Notes: generated by a model from the sequence alone, not told the origin. A stretch of DNA of 64,000 nt from Bacteroidota bacterium (GCA_023480735.1 JAMCXB010000052.1:51461-115460); one strand, 5' to 3'. Counted from the first letter of the stretch, positions 52,016 through 62,484 are shown. A program made the numbers and translations.

Positions 52016-52795
52016 CTACCCTCTGATGATTCCGCGGGAAGAAGCCTTAACAAAGCCCAAAATGTCAGAGGCTTCGATTGAGTCGTGAAATCCGCTCTCA
52101 ATTTTCTTAACTGCCTCGCTCACCATCATGCCCGATGAATATAAAACCCGGTATATGTTTTCAATCTTCTCAATCTGTTCCGGCGTAAAGCCTCTTCTGC
52201 GCAAGCCGATAATATTCACGCCTTCGTACCTTATCGGTTCACGCCCCGCAAGAATGTACGGCGGGACGTCTTTAGTGACTCTAAGCCCTCCGCCGATCAT
52301 CGAATGCGCCCCGATGTTTACGAACTGATGTATCGGCGTCAGCCCGCCGATAGTAACCCATTCGCCGATATGGACGTGCCCCGCAAGAGTCACCGCATTT
52401 GCAAGGATGCATCGGCTGCCGACTCTGCAATCATGGGCGACATGAACATAAGCCATTAAAAGGCAGTCGGATCCGATTACCGTCTTTCCGGTTTCTGCGG
52501 TCCCGCGGTGCAGTGTGCAGTATTCTCTGACCACCGTATTATCGCCGAGTTCCAGAATAGTCTTCTCATTCCTGTACTTTAAATCCTGAGGGGCATTTGA
52601 GACGACCGCCCCGTGATGTATCGTGCAGTTTTTCCCAATGCGGGCGCCGTTGGCGACATACGCAGACGAAGCTATCTTGGTGCCATCACCTATGACGACA
52701 TCGTCTTCGATAACGGCGAAGGGACCCACGGTGACATCGTTGCCCAGTTGTGCCTTTGCACCGACTGCTGCTCTCGGATCAATCGAAGTGGACAT
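52016..52795 (-). CDS. lpxA: UDP-N-acetylglucosamine acyltransferase
   Basis: 259 residues of left-handed beta-helix hexapeptide repeats. The catalytic His lies in MAYVHVAHDCRVG, followed by GHVHIGEWVTIGG and a C-terminal helical domain (GLRRRGFTPEQI). First step of lipid A synthesis: 3-O-acylation of UDP-GlcNAc. Together with lpxD and lpxC this shows an LPS outer membrane. lpxC/fabZ ends 8 bases upstream. Confidence 0.96.
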   Translation of the reverse strand: MSTSIDPRAAVGAKAQLGNDVTVGPFAVIEDDVVIGDGTKIASSAYVANGARIGKNCTIHHGAVVSNAPQDLKYRNEKTILELGDNTVVREYCTLHRGTAETGKTVIGSDCLLMAYVHVAHDCRVGSRCILANAVTLAGHVHIGEWVTIGGLTPIHQFVNIGAHSMIGGGLRVTKDVPPYILAGREPIRYEGVNIIGLRRRGFTPEQIEKIENIYRVLYSSGMMVSEAVKKIESGFHDSIEASDILGFVKASSRGIIRG

Positions 52796-52803
52796 TCACT
52801 AAA

Positions 52804-54222
52804 TCACTTTCCGCCGGAGGGTTCGCTGTTTGCATCGACAATCGCCGCCGTCATCTCTGCCTCGGCTACCAATGTCCCATCCACAAAAGCCTTGCCTATC
52901 ATCGTCGCTATTTTGCTCCTTCTAGAGATCATTTCGACCTGCATCACCAACTGGTCTCCGGGAACCACGGTCTTTCTGAACTTCACGTTATTCAGAGACA
53001 TGAAGTATACCAGCTTCCCGTCGGCGTTTTCCATTCCATTCAACAGCAGTATTCCTCCAGTCTGAGCCATTGCCTCGACAATCAGGACTCCCGGCATTAC
53101 GGGCTTTGAGGGGAAATGTCCCTCGAAGAAAGGCTCGTTTGATGAGACGTTCTTTATTCCGACGACCTTCTCCTCGAGCTTGAAGTCGACGATCTTGTCA
53201 ACCAGCAAAAAAGGATACCGATGCGGGAGGATTCTTTTTATGGCATCGATGTCGAATATTACACCGGCCGTCTTCGTGAACTGGTATTTTTTTACAATCT
53301 TCTTCTGTTGATACAGCTTCCGGATTTTTCTCGCAAATTCCACGTTGTGCAGATGACCGGGTCTGGCAGCAAGTATCTGAGCCTTCATCGGGGCACCGAC
53401 CAACGCGAGATCGCCCAGCAGGTCCAGAAGTTTATGACGCGCAGGTTCATTCTTGAATCGGAGAAGCTTATCGTTTAGGATCCCGCTCGATCCGAGTATC
53501 ACGGAGCCATTGATCTTAAGCTTCTGCGCGAGTTTCTTGAGCTCTTCGGGTTCCATCTCGTCGTCGACTATTACTATGGCATTGTCGAGGTTGCCGCCCT
53601 TGATAAGACCGTTCTCCCTGAGCATTTCGACTTCTTTCAGAAAACAGAATGTCCTGGCAGAAGAAAACTCTTTGACAAATTCCTCTTCCAGAGAAAACAG
53701 TCCGGTGTGCTGGCTCCCGAGTGCCGGGTTCCTGTAGTCGATCATGATGGTAGCCCGAAAATCATCAAGAGGAAGAGCGACCATCTGTACTTCCTTTTTC
53801 TCATCAAGATATTCCACCGTCTGATCGATTATCAGGTAATCTTTTGGGGCGTCTTGTACGGTGAAGCCCGCACTTAGAAGTGCTTCGACAAACGGCTGCG
53901 CGCTTCCGTCGCCGACGGGCGGTTCTGCGGCATCAAGCTCTATGGTTATATTGTCGATCTCCAAACCTGCGACCGCGGCCAGGACATGCTCGACCGTGTG
54001 AACCTTGACGTCGCCGATACCGAGAGTGGTTCCCCGCGAAACATCGACCACAAAATCTGCAAGCGCGGGAATCTCCGGTTTCCCCCCGACGTCTGTGCGA
54101 CGAAAGACGATACCGTGGTTTTCGGGTGCGGGAAGAAAAGTAATGGTGGATTCACATCCGGTGTGAAGCCCGACACCCGATATGGAAACTCTATTTGCAA
54201 TAGTACGCTGTTGGACAAGCAT
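52804..54222 (-). CDS. lpxC/fabZ: Bifunctional LpxC deacetylase / FabZ dehydratase fusion
   Basis: 472 residues. Residues 1 to about 300 are LpxC: GVGLHTG at the N-terminus, VEHVLAAVAG with the zinc His, HKLLDLLGDLALVG near the end. From about 320 on, FabZ: ILPHRYPFLLVDKI with the catalytic His, then EPFFEGHFPSKPVMPGVLIVEAMAQ. The fusion is typical of the Bacteroidota/Chlorobiota group and couples lipid A deacetylation with fatty-acid dehydration, two pathways competing for the same hydroxyacyl-ACP. Confidence 0.96.
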   Translation of the reverse strand: MLVQQRTIANRVSISGVGLHTGCESTITFLPAPENHGIVFRRTDVGGKPEIPALADFVVDVSRGTTLGIGDVKVHTVEHVLAAVAGLEIDNITIELDAAEPPVGDGSAQPFVEALLSAGFTVQDAPKDYLIIDQTVEYLDEKKEVQMVALPLDDFRATIMIDYRNPALGSQHTGLFSLEEEFVKEFSSARTFCFLKEVEMLRENGLIKGGNLDNAIVIVDDEMEPEELKKLAQKLKINGSVILGSSGILNDKLLRFKNEPARHKLLDLLGDLALVGAPMKAQILAARPGHLHNVEFARKIRKLYQQKKIVKKYQFTKTAGVIFDIDAIKRILPHRYPFLLVDKIVDFKLEEKVVGIKNVSSNEPFFEGHFPSKPVMPGVLIVEAMAQTGGILLLNGMENADGKLVYFMSLNNVKFRKTVVPGDQLVMQVEMISRRSKIATMIGKAFVDGTLVAEAEMTAAIVDANSEPSGGK

Positions 54223-54230
54223 CTATATGG

Positions 54231-55265
54231 TTACTCCTTATCTGTCAGTTTCTCAATCTTGTGCTGCAATGCTGTAAACTCTTCGATGATCTTCGGCAGC
54301 ATCCTCAACGCCCCCTCGATCCGCTTTGACTCACGGAGATCCTTGGCAGGAGAACCGAAATATAGCTTTCCCGGCTCTCTTATGGATTTGGGAATACCCG
54401 ACTGCGCGCCAATTGACGTCCGGTCGGCTATTTCCAGATGACCGGCAAATCCGACTTGACCTCCTATCACGCAGTTCTTGCCGATCCTGGTGCTCCCCGA
54501 AATTCCGGTCTGCGCCGCAATCACGGTGTTCGCCCCGATGACGACATTATGAGCGACCTGGATCAGGTTATCCAGCTTTGCTCCGTTGCAAATCCTTGTC
54601 TCTCCGATAGTTGCACGGTCAATCGAGCAGTTGGAGCCTATCTCGACATCGTCCTCAACGACAACAATTCCCATCTGAGGAATTTTCTCGTAGGTCCCGT
54701 CTTCTTTAGGTGCAAACCCGAAGCCATCACTCCCGATGACCGTACCACTATGCACGATAACCCTTTTCCCGATTCGGCAGCCCTGATAGAGCGTCACGTT
54801 CGGATAAATCAGGGAGTCTTCACCCACTTCGGTTTGCTCGCTTAGCACTACGCCGTGGGAAATCCTGGCTCTGTCGCCTACCCTCGCTCCGTCATGCACG
54901 CTGGCAAACGCACCTATTCGCACGCCGTCGCCGAGGACAGCGTTGGGAGAAACGAAAGCAAGCGGATGTATTCCGGGCGGAAGAGGCTCGCGCGGGGGCA
55001 GAATCTCCTTCATCGCGAAGACGAAGGCTACGTATGGATCTTTTGCGCGCAAAAGAACGAGGTCTGACCGATCCGTCTTAAAACTCTCCGAGACGACAAC
55101 GGCAGACGCTCGCGTGGTCGAAACATACTTCTCGTATTTAGGATTAGCAAGAAAAGTAAGTTCCCCGGATTTAGCCTCTTCTATTTTTCCGATCCCGGTT
55201 ATCTCTGCATCGCCATTCCCGTCGACTGTTGCTCCGATAATCCGGGCGATATCGGACACCTTCAT
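54231..55265 (-). CDS. lpxD: UDP-3-O-acylglucosamine N-acyltransferase
   Basis: 344 residues: N-terminal uridine-binding domain (GELTFLANPKYEKYV), then hexapeptide beta-helix (YPNVTLYQGCRIGKRVIVHS, LIQVAHNVVIGANTVIAAQTG with the catalytic His) and a short C-terminal helix. Third lipid A step. Its ATG overlaps the stop of the upstream OmpH gene by 1 base (TGATG). Confidence 0.96.
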   Translation of the reverse strand: MKVSDIARIIGATVDGNGDAEITGIGKIEEAKSGELTFLANPKYEKYVSTTRASAVVVSESFKTDRSDLVLLRAKDPYVAFVFAMKEILPPREPLPPGIHPLAFVSPNAVLGDGVRIGAFASVHDGARVGDRARISHGVVLSEQTEVGEDSLIYPNVTLYQGCRIGKRVIVHSGTVIGSDGFGFAPKEDGTYEKIPQMGIVVVEDDVEIGSNCSIDRATIGETRICNGAKLDNLIQVAHNVVIGANTVIAAQTGISGSTRIGKNCVIGGQVGFAGHLEIADRTSIGAQSGIPKSIREPGKLYFGSPAKDLRESKRIEGALRMLPKIIEEFTALQHKIEKLTDKE

Positions 55266-55864
55266 CAGTGAATGCCCGGCGGTGCAGGAGCAGGCTGGGT
55301 TGCCCCGGGCAGTGTAGTCCCAGGCTGAGTAGTCGTAGGAACTTTCAGCTTGTCGAGGACCAGCTGAGTAACGTCATACTTCTCGTTGGCATACATCATA
55401 AGGATCTGGCCGCTCTTATCGAATATGTAATCGTAGTTGCCTTCTTTCGCAACATCCTGGATCGCCTGCATAATCTTTTCCTGGACGGGCTGCATGATCG
55501 CCTTCTGCTGCTGGTACAAATCGCCGTTCTGACCGAACCGCTGGTTTCTGAGGTCGACGATCTTCTTCTGCATATCGCCCAGCTTCTGTTCTTCCTGAAC
55601 GCGGGCCTGCTCCGGAAGGATGAGCCGTCTCTTCTGATAATCGTTGGACTCCTGCTGCAACTGGTTCTGCATTTTGTTGATCTCAGCTTCCCATTGCGAG
55701 ACCAGAGCATCCAATTTACTCTGGGCCTCAACCGCCGCGGGCAGTTCCTTCATTATCTCCTGCGTGTCCACCCAGCCTATCTTCTGCTGGGCAAATCCGA
55801 CAGCACTCGATGTCAGCAGCCAAGCGCCGACGAGCAACCATATTTTCAAACCGCCTGCTTTCAT
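55265..55864 (-). CDS. OmpH/Skp-family periplasmic chaperone (copy 1)
   Basis: 199 residues: signal peptide (ends VGFAQ), KIGWVDTQEIMKELPAA, then the long coiled-coil arms of Skp (EINKMQNQLQQESNDYQKRR) and a C-terminal VVLDKL-type strand, with a Pro/Thr/Gly-rich tail. Skp holds unfolded outer-membrane proteins on their way to BamA. A paralogue lies directly upstream. GAGG before the ATG. Confidence 0.92.
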   Translation of the reverse strand: MKAGGLKIWLLVGAWLLTSSAVGFAQQKIGWVDTQEIMKELPAAVEAQSKLDALVSQWEAEINKMQNQLQQESNDYQKRRLILPEQARVQEEQKLGDMQKKIVDLRNQRFGQNGDLYQQQKAIMQPVQEKIMQAIQDVAKEGNYDYIFDKSGQILMMYANEKYDVTQLVLDKLKVPTTTQPGTTLPGATQPAPAPPGIH

Positions 55865-55879
55865 ATGAACCTCATTTTT

Positions 55880-56431
55880 TTAGTTACCTGATCGACTTAA
55901 GATATCCAGCACCTTGTAGGTCAAGTCGTAGGCAGGATCAGCGTACAGGACTACCGCCAGGTCTTCACGTTTATCCAGGACGTATTGCATCTTCTCCTGT
56001 TTAGCAACCTTGGCAATCACATTGTAGACCTTATCGCGAATAGGTTTAAGCAACTTTTCACGCGTCTGATCGAGTTCTCCACCCTGACCGACTTTCTCCT
56101 GACGGTAATTGAGAATCTGCTGCTGAAGACCGTTGATTTCCTGCTGCGCCTGCTGCTTTGCCTGGTCGGTCATCATTCCTTGCTGCTTCGTATATGCATC
56201 AACCTTGCTTTGGTATTCCGTAGACATCTGGTTGACGGTATCGCTCCATGCCTTCATCAATGCATCAAGCTTCCGCTGGGCAGCCTGGGCCTCCGGCAGC
56301 TGATTCAGAATGGTAGCGGAATTGACATAGCCTATCTTCATTGGAGCATCCTTCGGCGATACGGCAAACATGAATCCGAGAGCCGATAAAATTACCGCGG
56401 AAGAGAGCAAAACGACGAATTTTTCTTTCAC
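55880..56431 (-). CDS. OmpH/Skp-family periplasmic chaperone (copy 2)
   Basis: 183 residues, N-terminal signal segment, KIGYVNSATILNQLPEAQAAQ, coiled-coil arms, and a C-terminal AYDLTYKVLDIL. Clearly related to copy 1 but diverged, so the pair is an old tandem duplication. Start GTG with AGAGG 6 bases upstream. Stands between bamA and copy 1, the usual place for Skp genes in this group. Confidence 0.92.
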   Translation of the reverse strand: MKEKFVVLLSSAVILSALGFMFAVSPKDAPMKIGYVNSATILNQLPEAQAAQRKLDALMKAWSDTVNQMSTEYQSKVDAYTKQQGMMTDQAKQQAQQEINGLQQQILNYRQEKVGQGGELDQTREKLLKPIRDKVYNVIAKVAKQEKMQYVLDKREDLAVVLYADPAYDLTYKVLDILSRSGN

Positions 56432-56477
56432 TTGTGACCTCTTTTTTTGTTTATAATCAAATTAACTAACGCTGAAC

Positions 56478-58847
56478 TCAAAAACTCTTGCCGAACTGAA
56501 ATTCAAAATGCCAGCCCGATGGCGGCCCACCCGGGGCGACGGGATCAAAACCGTATCCGTAGTCAAATCCGATCAATCCTATTGGGTTGATCATAACTCG
56601 CGCCCCAAAACCGGCGGCCCGGTCAAGCTGAAAAATGTCTGTATGGTTCAGATCGGTGTATACATTTCCACCCTCGGCAAACAGAAGCGTATAGAGCGGA
56701 ATAGGATCCTGAAGAAGAGAGAACCGCAGCTCTAATGTCTGCTTGAACATTACCTTTCCTCCGATCGGCGTCCCGCTGGCGGTGTTGGGAGACTTAGGAC
56801 CGACCATCTGATCGGGGTAACCGCGCAACGGAGTCGTTGAAATATAACCGAGTCCGGTGCCGCCCATGAAGAAGAGGTCTATCGGATTGATATTTCCGTG
56901 GTTTGTCATAGAGCCTATTACGCCGAAGATTGTCCCGCTGTAAAGAACGACCCGGTCGCTGCCGAGAATCGGCGTATAGAAATCCGCGGAAAATACGTGC
57001 TTGTGAAAGTTTATCGTGCCGGGCAGAATCGGACCGCCGGCTATTTCATCTGTCAACGAAACACTGGAGCCCACGGACGGGAATATCGGGCTGTCTGTGC
57101 TGTTCCTTGAGATGACTTGCGTGAGGCTTATCTCGTCGTATGAACCTACTTTGTATATCCCGCCTCCGTTGGCAATGTTGTTGTTTTGCACGGTGAAGAT
57201 CCAGTCGGTTCGGAACCAGTTATCCGGCCATCTCAACCTTCGTCCCACGCTCACCGAACCTCCGGTCATTCGCAGGTCGTAGTAATATGTCTGGCGGGTG
57301 TCGAACACGTTGACTCCCAGTGACGTCGGTGTGTTCATGAACCACGGCTCCGTGAATCCGAGCTGGAAGGTTCTGTAGTAGGTGCTCACGCCGAACTGCC
57401 AGTTAAAGTTCAGGCTCTCTCCCGCACCGCCCTGAAGCGGGTGTCTTATGTCAAAATTGTTGAAGCTTATGCCAACCGCACCGGTAAAACCATACGCCTG
57501 GCTGTATCCCACGGACATGTTAAATGTGTCGCTCGACTTCTCCTTGACCGCATATGTCACGTCTACGGTAGAGTCGTTCACGATGTAATAGTCTGGCTTG
57601 ATCTTCTCGGGATCGAAGTAGTTCATCTGCGAGAGCTGCCTGACACTTCTGATTATCATTGCACGGGAGAAATAGTCGCCGGGTACCGTGAAGAGTTCCC
57701 GCCGGATGACCCTATCCTCGGTCTTACTATTCCCGCTGATAAGGACCTGTCCGATGCGAAATTGATTCCGTTCATAAACCCTTATCTTCAGGTCTATAGA
57801 ATCGGGCGGAATGCGGACTTCTTCCGGCTCAACGTTGAATGTCAGATAGCCGCTGTCGAGATACAGTGAAGCAACATCGGTCTGAGCCTTGTTGCCGCGC
57901 AGATTTTCGTCAAACTTCACCTTGTCATAGACCTCGCCCGGCTTGAGGCCAAGACGCTCGTTCAAGACGCTCGACGGGAATTTCGTATTTCCTTCCCAGA
58001 CGATATGCCTTATATAGTATTTCTTGCCCTCGTAGAGATCGATATGAATGTACATCCACTTCTTATTCTGGCCGTACCATATTGAATCCGAAAGAATAGA
58101 GGCATCGATGTATCCGTTCTTCCTGTAAAGGTCGAGCAGGTTCTGTTTGTCATCCTGAAACTTTTTCGCGTCGAACTTCGAACCCTGCCAGAACATCCAC
58201 CATACATCCTGGTGAGTGTCCTTCATCGCTCCCCGCAGCTCGCCGGCAGAGAAGTCTTTGTTTCCGCTAAACGTTATGGATTTTATCTTTACTTCTTTGC
58301 CCTCGTCGATATTTATATCAAGATTAACGCGTGCACCGGCGGTATCGGTGACCGGCACAAGCTTAGGCTGAATCTCTGCCAGGAGGTATCCCTTGTCGGC
58401 ATATTTCTTCTTGAGATTATACACGAAGGTACTCAAGTCCTGCGGGTTGACTATTTGCCCCCTTACAAGGTTTATTTCGTCCTTGATATCCTTCTCGCTA
58501 AGCTCATGACTCCCTTTAATAATGATATCGTTCAGCCTGGGATATTCTTTGACTCTGATGAGCAGGAAAACTCCGTCCCCGATCTTGTTGTCGATGAGGA
58601 TTTCGACATCCGAGAAAATTCCCAGCGACCAAAGTTGCTTAATCGCCTGGCGAACCTTGTCCCCGCCAGGAGTAAACTCACTTCCCACCTGCAGACCCGA
58701 ATATCTGATAATAGCCGCGGCATCCGTGAGCTTATTGCCCTCGACGGATATTCCCAAAATTTTCAGCGGCTGAGGCTTTTGTGGGGTTTGGGCGTACACG
58801 GCAGCTGTCAATGAGGCAAAGGTCAGGAACACAAAAAGATACTTCAT
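56478..58847 (-). CDS. bamA: Outer-membrane protein assembly factor BamA
   Basis: 789 residues: signal peptide (ends AVYAQ), five POTRA-like domains (about 25-420), and a 16-strand beta-barrel ending in a C-terminal Phe (FQFGKSF), as required for outer-membrane insertion. A barrel-interior loop motif resembling VRGF appears as PLRGYPDQ. Essential for folding beta-barrel proteins. GGAG precedes the ATG. Placed after uppS and before the two chaperone genes. Confidence 0.95.
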   Translation of the reverse strand: MKYLFVFLTFASLTAAVYAQTPQKPQPLKILGISVEGNKLTDAAAIIRYSGLQVGSEFTPGGDKVRQAIKQLWSLGIFSDVEILIDNKIGDGVFLLIRVKEYPRLNDIIIKGSHELSEKDIKDEINLVRGQIVNPQDLSTFVYNLKKKYADKGYLLAEIQPKLVPVTDTAGARVNLDINIDEGKEVKIKSITFSGNKDFSAGELRGAMKDTHQDVWWMFWQGSKFDAKKFQDDKQNLLDLYRKNGYIDASILSDSIWYGQNKKWMYIHIDLYEGKKYYIRHIVWEGNTKFPSSVLNERLGLKPGEVYDKVKFDENLRGNKAQTDVASLYLDSGYLTFNVEPEEVRIPPDSIDLKIRVYERNQFRIGQVLISGNSKTEDRVIRRELFTVPGDYFSRAMIIRSVRQLSQMNYFDPEKIKPDYYIVNDSTVDVTYAVKEKSSDTFNMSVGYSQAYGFTGAVGISFNNFDIRHPLQGGAGESLNFNWQFGVSTYYRTFQLGFTEPWFMNTPTSLGVNVFDTRQTYYYDLRMTGGSVSVGRRLRWPDNWFRTDWIFTVQNNNIANGGGIYKVGSYDEISLTQVISRNSTDSPIFPSVGSSVSLTDEIAGGPILPGTINFHKHVFSADFYTPILGSDRVVLYSGTIFGVIGSMTNHGNINPIDLFFMGGTGLGYISTTPLRGYPDQMVGPKSPNTASGTPIGGKVMFKQTLELRFSLLQDPIPLYTLLFAEGGNVYTDLNHTDIFQLDRAAGFGARVMINPIGLIGFDYGYGFDPVAPGGPPSGWHFEFQFGKSF

Positions 58848-58983
58848 CCTACTCCGATTCTTTCCAGTGAATTCATTTTATAATATATGCGAACAATGCG
58901 CCTCTCAGAAACCGCATGACATTAACTCGTTAGACGCAGGAAATATCCGGCGGTTACTTTCATGGCACGAGGTGATTGAATCA

Positions 58984-59766
58984 TCAAAACGTTTGGAGGT
59001 GTTTAACCTGCTCACTTACAAGCCCGAATCTGCGCTCTCGTTTCTGAAAATCGCTTATTGCTTCGTACAAGTGCCTCCTACGAAAATCAGGCCAATAAAC
59101 TTTTGAAATAAAAATCTCTGTATACGCGATCTGATACAGCAGAAAATTGCTGATGCGAAACTCACCACCGGTTCTTATGAGCAAATCGGGATCCGGAAGC
59201 GAGGCGGTCACCAAATAATTCGAAAAGAGGCTTTCATTTATATCCTCGATCGATATTTTGCCGTTTGCAGAATCAGCAACGATTTTCTTGACTGCCTCGG
59301 TGATTTCCCATCTTCCCGAGTAACTCAATGCAAGATTCAAGTTCAGTCCGCTGTTGCCCTTTGTGCGTTCAAAAGAGTCACTGAGCTCCCGTTGTACTCC
59401 TGCCGGAAGTGAATCAAGATCGCCAATCGCCGTCAGCCGAACGTTGTTCTTGTAGAGTTTGTCCGTCTCATCCCGAAGCGCCTTGACGAGGAGTCTCATC
59501 AATGTCGAGACCTCCTTTTGAGGACGCTTCCAGTTTTCCGTCGAGAATGCATAAAGCGTGAGACATTTGACACCAAGTTGTCCGGAAGCTTCGACGATGT
59601 CGCGCACCGAGCTGACGCCCTCACGGTGGCCTGCAACACGGGGGAGAGCACGCTGCTTCGCCCACCTCCCATTCCCATCCATGATAATGGCAATGTGTCC
59701 GGGGATGCTTCCTCCGGCTTTCAGTTCGTCCTGCAGACTTCTATCATCAGAGCTTAGAGCGATCAA
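58984..59766 (-). CDS. uppS: Undecaprenyl diphosphate synthase
   Basis: 260 residues. Signatures: HIAIIMDGNGRWAKQR with the catalytic Asp, AFSTENWKRP, and DLLIRTGGEFRISNFLL. Makes the C55 lipid carrier for peptidoglycan and O-antigen from FPP and IPP. TTG start with GAGG 9 bases upstream. Lies between comEC and bamA. Confidence 0.95.
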   Translation of the reverse strand: MIALSSDDRSLQDELKAGGSIPGHIAIIMDGNGRWAKQRALPRVAGHREGVSSVRDIVEASGQLGVKCLTLYAFSTENWKRPQKEVSTLMRLLVKALRDETDKLYKNNVRLTAIGDLDSLPAGVQRELSDSFERTKGNSGLNLNLALSYSGRWEITEAVKKIVADSANGKISIEDINESLFSNYLVTASLPDPDLLIRTGGEFRISNFLLYQIAYTEIFISKVYWPDFRRRHLYEAISDFQKRERRFGLVSEQVKHLQTF

Positions 59767-59892
59767 ACTTTTCGCCTCATTTTTTGCTGTGCAATTTAAA
59801 CCCGCATGTAGTAAAAATCAAGGATTCCAACGTCTTCCGGGGGGCTTAACATGCAATTCTGCCGTGAGTTACAAGCATGGCACGGCGCAATT

Positions 59893-62265
59893 CTATCTCC
59901 ACTGAATAACCTCAGTTGTGTCCGTATTGAGACAAAAACAGGCCGCACCGGTAGAATCAGTCCTGAGCAGGCTGATATTGTGTCGAGAAAGCCTGTCAAG
60001 AACTTCCGAAGATGGATGGCCGAACCTGTTTCCCGATCCTACCGATATTACCGCATAGGAAGGGTGAATTGCATCTACAAATTCTTCCGACGAACTCGTC
60101 CTGGCGCCATGATGGCCCGCCTTATAGACGGAAGCCGCAAGGAAGCGGCCGTAGTGACGGACAATCTCACTTTCGACATGGCTTTCGACGTCTCCGGTAA
60201 GAATTATGCTTTCATCCCCGACACACACTTTTAGGACAATTGAGCCGTTATTTAGACGGGTTCTATATGATGAACCGCCCGTGCCTACATACCTGCGGTT
60301 CGGATGAAGGACGTAAACCCTATGAACCGCCCCCGAATCCAGAACAAGACCTGCCATTGCGGTTTCCGTAGGAACTCCCAGAGCTCTGACAGAAGACATT
60401 GTGTTTGTCCAAGTCTTCGAAAGGGAATGCTGATCCGAGTAAATAAATCTCCTCACTTTCAATTTTCGGAGGATCGATACGGCGCCTCCGATATGATCGC
60501 TGTGCAGATGCGTTATTACAAAGTAGTTCAGCTCCTTCACTCCTCGCTTCTCGAGAAACGGGAGAATCACGCGCTCTCCGCTGTCGTAGCCGCCAAACTT
60601 CATTCCTGCATCCACAAGCATGTTCCTGCCATTTGGGAGTTCAACGTAAATTGCATCTCCCTGACCGACATCAAGCACAAAAACTCTTGCCTCGGGCTTC
60701 CCGTGCATCAAATTCGAATAAAGAAGAATATTTGAACCCAGGAGGATTGCAAGTACGGCCTTTTTCCAGAGGATGTCCTTCCCGAAGCCCGCCACAGCAA
60801 CCAGCCAAAACAGATAGAGCAAAACAAATCCTAACCCCGGCTCGCCAATCCTTGCACTGCTTACTCCGAGAGATCCGAGTACCGAATTGATCTGCAGTAT
60901 GGAGAATCCCAGCAGTTGAGCTGCTGCTCCGTAAATCGATGCAAGAGGGGTGGAGATAAGGCTGAAGAAAACGAACGCGAATGACATCGTCGTAAAAAGA
61001 CCAGACATCGGTACTATGAGCAGGTTTGCCAGGATACTCACCAGCGACACTCTGCTGAAGTAGTAAACCGTCAACGGAATGGTGCCGAGCGTCGCCGCTG
61101 CCGTCAAGATGGAAAGAGAGGTAATGGAATTTGCCAAAGGCCTTTCCGTCAGAGTCGGATAGCGTTTGTGGACCATCCCAAGTATTCTTTCGTAAAAAAA
61201 GGCAATCGACAGCACTGCGGCAAAAGAGAGCTGAAAACCGGGGGAAAAGAGTTGAGAGGGGCTGGCCGTAAGAATCACAAGCGCGGCAAACCCAAGCGAA
61301 TTGAGGACATTACTCCTCCTTTGAAGAAAAAGTCCAAAGAGGACCACGATAGCCATCAACACTGCTCGTGTAACGCTGGGTACGGTCCCGACCACAACGG
61401 CGTAAAGCAGCAAACAGGGTGCTATCACGAAGAAACGAAACCTGCGTGGGATCCTAACCAGCGAGGCTATCATCATCAAAATGGCGGTGAAGAAACCGAT
61501 ATGAAGGCCGGACACAGAAAGTATGTGAACAGTACCCGAGTTAACGAATTGCTCACTGATACTTTCGTTAATGCCCATTCGTTCGCCGATGAGCATTGCC
61601 CTTGCGAGCTCAGCCTCATCGCCGCTCATAAACATCTTTATCTTTGAGCGAAAGAAGTTCCTTATCGGCTCAATCAAGTTCCGCCGAACATTCACTCCAT
61701 CATCATGGCACAGAGAAAGGATGTCCTTCCTTTTCACGACATACAGTCTGCCGACGATTCCGTTCAGCTCATAATAGGACTTCAGATTAAATTCACCGGG
61801 GTTCCTCGCTTCCGAGACATTCCCCGCCTTACCTGCAAAGACGATTCTATCCTTCGTCTTCAGGTCCATCCTGAACTTGGGAGTGAGAACAAGATGCCCA
61901 TCTATCTTTTTCCAGCCGTTATCATAACCGAAACAATCGGTGAGTTTTGCCGACGCTGCCGAGGTGTCACGCGGCGCCTCTTCCACCGTTCCCGTAAAAT
62001 AGCGGAAGTGTGACAGATTCGTTGGATTCACTGCGGCCAGATTGGTACTCATGTAGAATGCGAAAGCGAGTGACAGTGCCGCGTAGATTCCCGCCGCGGG
62101 CAGACCAGAGACCGCCTTTCTTCCGATTGTAAGCCAACCCGACGAAACGATAAATAACACAATCGCTACCGAAAGGAAGATGAGCTGATACGGCGCATAC
62201 TCCTTTCCGATAGCTATGCCGATGGCTGCAGCGATCGCCGCCCTGAACGCCGGTAAATGCTTCAC
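59893..62265 (-). CDS. comEC: ComEC/Rec2 DNA-uptake channel protein
   Basis: 790 residues: N-terminal membrane helices, an OB-like DUF4131 domain (GYDNGWKKIDGHLVLTPKF), the Competence multi-helix region (ILSVSGLHIGFFTAILMM), and a C-terminal metallo-beta-lactamase domain with VLDVGQGDAIYVELP and THLHSDHIGG. It forms the inner-membrane channel that imports single-stranded DNA in natural transformation; the beta-lactamase part may degrade the other strand. Full length. GTG start with GGGCGG upstream. Other competence genes are not in the window. Confidence 0.95.
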   Translation of the reverse strand: MKHLPAFRAAIAAAIGIAIGKEYAPYQLIFLSVAIVLFIVSSGWLTIGRKAVSGLPAAGIYAALSLAFAFYMSTNLAAVNPTNLSHFRYFTGTVEEAPRDTSAASAKLTDCFGYDNGWKKIDGHLVLTPKFRMDLKTKDRIVFAGKAGNVSEARNPGEFNLKSYYELNGIVGRLYVVKRKDILSLCHDDGVNVRRNLIEPIRNFFRSKIKMFMSGDEAELARAMLIGERMGINESISEQFVNSGTVHILSVSGLHIGFFTAILMMIASLVRIPRRFRFFVIAPCLLLYAVVVGTVPSVTRAVLMAIVVLFGLFLQRRSNVLNSLGFAALVILTASPSQLFSPGFQLSFAAVLSIAFFYERILGMVHKRYPTLTERPLANSITSLSILTAAATLGTIPLTVYYFSRVSLVSILANLLIVPMSGLFTTMSFAFVFFSLISTPLASIYGAAAQLLGFSILQINSVLGSLGVSSARIGEPGLGFVLLYLFWLVAVAGFGKDILWKKAVLAILLGSNILLYSNLMHGKPEARVFVLDVGQGDAIYVELPNGRNMLVDAGMKFGGYDSGERVILPFLEKRGVKELNYFVITHLHSDHIGGAVSILRKLKVRRFIYSDQHSLSKTWTNTMSSVRALGVPTETAMAGLVLDSGAVHRVYVLHPNRRYVGTGGSSYRTRLNNGSIVLKVCVGDESIILTGDVESHVESEIVRHYGRFLAASVYKAGHHGARTSSSEEFVDAIHPSYAVISVGSGNRFGHPSSEVLDRLSRHNISLLRTDSTGAACFCLNTDTTEVIQWR

Positions 62266-62484
62266 AAAACCGCCCTGACTTCAAACAATTAAATCAACCT
62301 GAAATTTGCAGTCAAGTGGAACTTCAATATGGGTTCGACTTCCCGCATAAATTTCGCGAGTTGCGGGAACCCAAGGTATCCAGGCAATGTTTGCCATGAT
62401 GGGACGGAGCAGCTCGACTACATAAGACTACTATGGCTGAGGAATTGATTATGAGGACGGGATCAGAAAAAGGAGGAGAAGAAC
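62266..62484. promoter_or_regulatory. Divergent promoter region between comEC and the CHRD gene
   Basis: Contains a hairpin TTCCCGCA/TGCGGGAA (62340-62370). No clear -35/-10 pair was identified. Confidence 0.4.
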